From positions 63,177-98,981 of the forward strand of contig JAHFCT010000007.1 of the NCBI GenBank assembly GCA_023249375.1: 35,805 bases of DNA. The letters are read 5' to 3'. A model generated the notes under the pieces. The model was given only the letters and a program-made list of their open reading frames with translations. It made no database searches and had not been told where the DNA came from. Shown here piece after piece: positions 33,194-35,805 of the stretch. Within the stretch, counting starts at the first letter, position 1. Every line of letters starts with the position of its first letter. The position numbers and the translations under genes are program-made. The DNA is from Gemmatimonadota bacterium (lineage in GTDB: Bacteria; Gemmatimonadota; Gemmatimonadetes; Gemmatimonadales; Gemmatimonadaceae).

Positions 33194-34255
33194 GTGACGC
33201 ATATCGTCCGCGCGGGCCTCGCCGCGTACGGGATGTCGGGGCGCGTCTTTCACGCGCCGCTCCTGGCGCGGCACCCGCTGTTCCAGCTTGCCGCCATCTG
33301 CGAGCGCGGCAGCGACACCGCGCGCTCGCGGTACCCCGATCTCCCGCGCGTGGCGAGCATTTCTGCGCTGCTGGCGCGCGACGACATCGAGCTCGTGGTC
33401 GTGAACACCCCGGACACCACGCAATACGAGCTGGCGCGCCTGGCGCTGGAGGCCGGCAAGCACGTGGTGGTGGAAAAGCCGTGCACCGGGCGCGTCGATT
33501 TGCTGCGAGCGCTGATGGCCCTTGCCGAGCAACAGAAGCGCGTACTCACCGTCTTTCAAAATCGCCGGTGGGATGGCGACTTTCTCACGGTGCAGCGGCT
33601 GGTCGCGGCGGAGACACTGGGGCGCCTCGTCGAGTACGAAGGGCGCTGGGATCGCTTTCGCCCCGAGGTGGTGCGCGAATCATGGAAAGACCAAGCCGCT
33701 GGTGGCTCCGGCGCGCTGAACAATCTCGGCAGTCACCTCGTCGATCAGGCGCTCGTGCTCTTCGGTTGGCCGCGAGCGATCACCGCCAGGCTCGGCGCGT
33801 TGCGCGACCGCGCGGAAGTCGAGGACTGGTTCAATGTGCAGCTTCATTATCCGAGGTTCGAGGCGGCGCTGAAGGTCAGCTATCTCGCGCAGCACGAGGG
33901 ACCGCGGTTTGTGCTGCATGGCACCCGCGGTTCATTCGTGAAATACGGACTCGATCCGCAGGAGGCGGCGCTTGCCGCCGGCGAATGGCCGGATGCTGCG
34001 GGTTGGGGCGAAGAACTGCGCGCCGCGTGGGGAACGCTGAGTCTGCAAGGACACGGTGGTGTGAACCGGCGGACCGTCAACACGCTTCCCGGACGCTATG
34101 CCGCGTTCTACGACGGCCTACATGCCGCCATCACATCGGGCGCGCCGGTGCCCGTGCCTCCTGCGCAAGTCGTTCGCGTCCTGCAGATTCTGGAGACCGC
34201 GCGCCGCAGCCACGCCGAAAACGCCACGATCGAACTGGAGCAGCCAGCGCCATGA
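33194..34255 (+). CDS. Gfo/Idh/MocA-family NAD(P)-dependent oxidoreductase
   Basis: A 353-residue sugar dehydrogenase with an N-terminal Rossmann domain (GLAAYGMSGRVFHAPLL, 8-24). It has the catalytic Lys95 in VVVEKPCTG, a conserved QNRRWDGDF, and the second catalytic His181 in NLGSHLVDQAL. The pattern is close to the YdgJ/YvaA (scyllo-inositol dehydrogenase-like) branch. Such enzymes oxidise ring hydroxyls of sugars, inositols or glycosides, often at C3. The start is GTG 33194, 15 bases after gnd. Its stop overlaps the start of the DUF1080 gene (ATGA), so the two are translationally coupled, which supports a joint 3-keto-sugar reaction sequence (inference). Confidence 0.87.
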   Translation: MTHIVRAGLAAYGMSGRVFHAPLLARHPLFQLAAICERGSDTARSRYPDLPRVASISALLARDDIELVVVNTPDTTQYELARLALEAGKHVVVEKPCTGRVDLLRALMALAEQQKRVLTVFQNRRWDGDFLTVQRLVAAETLGRLVEYEGRWDRFRPEVVRESWKDQAAGGSGALNNLGSHLVDQALVLFGWPRAITARLGALRDRAEVEDWFNVQLHYPRFEAALKVSYLAQHEGPRFVLHGTRGSFVKYGLDPQEAALAAGEWPDAAGWGEELRAAWGTLSLQGHGGVNRRTVNTLPGRYAAFYDGLHAAITSGAPVPVPPAQVVRVLQILETARRSHAENATIELEQPAP

Positions 34256-35034
34256 CATTGTTCGCACGCCGAGCCTTCAATGCACTTGCCGTCAGCGCGC
34301 TCGCGTGTGCGGCGCAAGGCACACTCGCCGCGCAGGCATCGAATAGGCCGTCGACGCCGGCGCCCAACACGCTCACCGCGCGAGAGAGGAAGGACGGCTG
34401 GACGCTGCTCTTCGACGGCAAGACCACCAAGGGCTGGCGCGGCGCCTATCTCGATTCCTTTCCGTCGCAGTCGTGGGAGGTGAAGGATGGCACACTCATC
34501 GTCCAAGGCATCGGCGGCGGCGAGGCGGCGAACGGCGGCGATATCGTCACGGTAAACGAGTACAGCAGTTTCGAACTGCTTGTCGACTTCAAGCTCACGC
34601 CCAAGGCCAACAGCGGTATCAAGTATTTCGTGATTGAAGAACTTCCCAAGACGCCGGGCTCGGCCAAGGGCCTCGAGTTCCAGTTGCTCGACGATGCGCT
34701 GCATCCCGACGCGAAGCTTGGCATCAACGGCAACCGCACGCTGGCGTCACTTTACGACCTGATTCCCGCGCCGGCCGACAAAGTCGTGAAACCCATCGGC
34801 GAGTGGAACACGGCGCGTATCGTCGTACGCGGACGACACGTGGAGCATTGGCTCAATGGCAAACAGGTGATGAGCTTCGAACGCGGCGACGCGGCGTTCC
34901 GCGCCCTGCGCGCGATGAGCAAGTTCAAGGACCTGCCGGCCTTTGGTGAATATCCCAAGGGCCGCATTCTGCTCCAGGAACACGGTGCTCAGGTCTTCTT
35001 CCGCAACATCAAACTCCGCGTCCTCACGCCCTGA
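34252..35034 (+). CDS. Exported DUF1080 protein (3-keto-disaccharide hydrolase/lyase family)
   Basis: A 260-residue protein with a signal peptide (cleavage near LAAQA, residue 28) and one DUF1080 concanavalin-like domain. The domain opens with WTLLFDGKTTKGWRG and contains YSSFELLVDFKLTPKANSGIKYF (in parts), GLEFQLLDD, ASLYDLIP and the ending FFRNIKLR. Pfam now names the family 3-keto-disaccharide hydrolase. Members in Bacteroides act as lyases or hydrolases on 3-keto-glycosides made by Gfo/Idh dehydrogenases. The ATG overlaps the upstream oxidoreductase stop; a TIM-barrel protein with an exported N-terminus follows 13 bases later. The dehydrogenase encoded just upstream lacks a visible signal, so the three would not obviously share one compartment. 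Confidence 0.87.
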   Translation: MTLFARRAFNALAVSALACAAQGTLAAQASNRPSTPAPNTLTARERKDGWTLLFDGKTTKGWRGAYLDSFPSQSWEVKDGTLIVQGIGGGEAANGGDIVTVNEYSSFELLVDFKLTPKANSGIKYFVIEELPKTPGSAKGLEFQLLDDALHPDAKLGINGNRTLASLYDLIPAPADKVVKPIGEWNTARIVVRGRHVEHWLNGKQVMSFERGDAAFRALRAMSKFKDLPAFGEYPKGRILLQEHGAQVFFRNIKLRVLTP

Positions 35035-35047
35035 ACCGGACCACGCC

Positions 35048-35805
35048 ATGAGCGCGCACTCGCGACGTACGTTCGTCAAACTCGCTGGTGCGGCCGTTGC
35101 CGCATCGGCCGTGCCGGGCGGTGCGGCAGTGGCTGCTGAAGTGCCCGGTGCCGCGGCACGGGCCGCGGGAGCACCTGCCGCCAAACCCGCCTTCACCCTC
35201 GGCGTCGCGTCCTACTCACTGCGCAACTTCACGCTGGACCAGGCGCTTGAGATGACCCGGCGCGTCGGCCTCACGCGCGTCAGCCTGAAGGACATGCATT
35301 TTCCTCTGACGAGTTCAGAGGAGCAGGCGCGGATGGTGATGGCCAAGGCGAAAGCTGCCGGCGTCACGGTCAGCGCCATCGGCGTCGTCTACATGACCAC
35401 CGAAGACGAGGTGCGGCAGGCGTTCACGCTCGCACGCTGGGCCGGCCTCCCGATGATCGTCGGTGCGCCCAACGAACCGCTGCTGCCGTTCGCCGAGCGC
35501 ATGGTGAAGGAGACGGGCATTTCGCTGGCCATTCACAATCACGGGCCCGATCGCCCGCTTTACTCGAGCCCCGAGGACGCGTACAAGCTGATTGCCAAGA
35601 TGGACAAGCGCATGGGGCTGTGCATCGACCTCGCGCACACGCAGCGGCTCGGCATCGATCCCGCCGACATCTTCGTGCGCCTCTACGACCGCATGCTCGA
35701 CGTGCACATCAAGGACACCTCGGCGGCCAGCAAGGCGGGAACGACCGTCGAGATTGGCCGCGGCGTCATCGACATCCCCAAGTTCCTGCGCGCCGCTGCG
35801 AAGAT
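35048..35805 (+). CDS. Tat-exported sugar phosphate isomerase/epimerase-like TIM barrel, 3' end missing
   Basis: Open reading frame from ATG 35048 to the window end (252 codons, no stop). The N-terminus carries a twin-arginine motif (HSRRTFVKLAGAAVAAS) and an Ala-rich region to about residue 45. The xylose-isomerase-like barrel begins at FTLGVASYSLRNF. Metal-site segments are SLAIHNHGPD (His where many relatives have Glu), GLCIDLAHTQRLG, LDVHIKDT and EIGRGVIDIPKF. This IHNHGP form is common in exported relatives found beside DUF1080 and Gfo/Idh genes. It is the probable third enzyme of a 3-keto-glycoside breakdown module. Substrate cannot be read from the sequence; the exported epimerase-type barrel call is firm. 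Confidence 0.85.
   Translation, partial: MSAHSRRTFVKLAGAAVAASAVPGGAAVAAEVPGAAARAAGAPAAKPAFTLGVASYSLRNFTLDQALEMTRRVGLTRVSLKDMHFPLTSSEEQARMVMAKAKAAGVTVSAIGVVYMTTEDEVRQAFTLARWAGLPMIVGAPNEPLLPFAERMVKETGISLAIHNHGPDRPLYSSPEDAYKLIAKMDKRMGLCIDLAHTQRLGIDPADIFVRLYDRMLDVHIKDTSAASKAGTTVEIGRGVIDIPKFLRAAAK

Overview
The window is GC-rich and densely coded, with no RNA genes, insertion sequences, CRISPR arrays or phage genes that I can recognise. It combines a SusC/SusD outer-membrane pair with Tat- and Sec-exported enzymes at high GC. That fits a Gram-negative such as a Gemmatimonadota member better than a classical low-GC Bacteroidota; this placement is inference. The content is almost entirely a pectin / polygalacturonate utilisation locus plus downstream sugar-acid catabolism.

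Layout. (1) 1-3792, plus strand: the 3' part of a CE7-type acetyl esterase, an SDR of the D-mannonate oxidoreductase (fructuronate reductase) type, and a tagaturonate epimerase (UxaE). (2) 3931-5139, minus strand: an exported protein built from fourteen 16-residue glycine-rich repeats, probably a beta-solenoid. (3) 5375-7249: an exported CocE/X-Pro dipeptidyl-peptidase-type hydrolase. (4) 7323-8543, minus strand: a ROK-family repressor, divergent from (5) 8745-19523, a tightly coupled eight-gene operon: uronate isomerase, PL10 pectate lyase, GH28 polygalacturonase (Tat), GH105 unsaturated-uronyl hydrolase, KduD, KduI, a DUF4861 protein, and an 817-residue GH28-CE8 fusion. (6) 19542-20645, minus strand: a malate/lactate-dehydrogenase-family reductase. 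(7) 21032-25780: SusC and SusD. (8) 25886-27289, minus strand: an ExuT-like MFS transporter, divergent from (9) 27384 to the window end: a FadR-type GntR regulator, a LarA-type nickel-pincer racemase/epimerase homologue, a KdgK-like PfkB kinase, a PdxB-like dehydrogenase, Gnd, a Gfo/Idh/MocA oxidoreductase, a DUF1080 protein and a TIM-barrel sugar isomerase/epimerase cut by the window end.

How it works together (inference from families). Esterases (CE7, CE8, possibly CocE) strip pectin. GH28 and PL10 cut the galacturonan, SusC/D import oligomers, and GH105 releases unsaturated uronate. KduI and KduD convert this to 2-keto-3-deoxygluconate for the kinase. Saturated galacturonate, imported by the MFS carrier, would go UxaC, then UxaE, then the SDR to D-mannonate. 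No mannonate or altronate dehydratase is in the window. Instead a LarA-like C2-epimerase candidate, a sugar-acid kinase and 6-phosphogluconate dehydrogenase lie together under a GntR regulator. This raises the possibility of a route mannonate -> gluconate -> 6-phosphogluconate -> ribulose-5-phosphate, which is the most interesting hypothesis here. The last three genes resemble a 3-keto-glycoside cleavage module.
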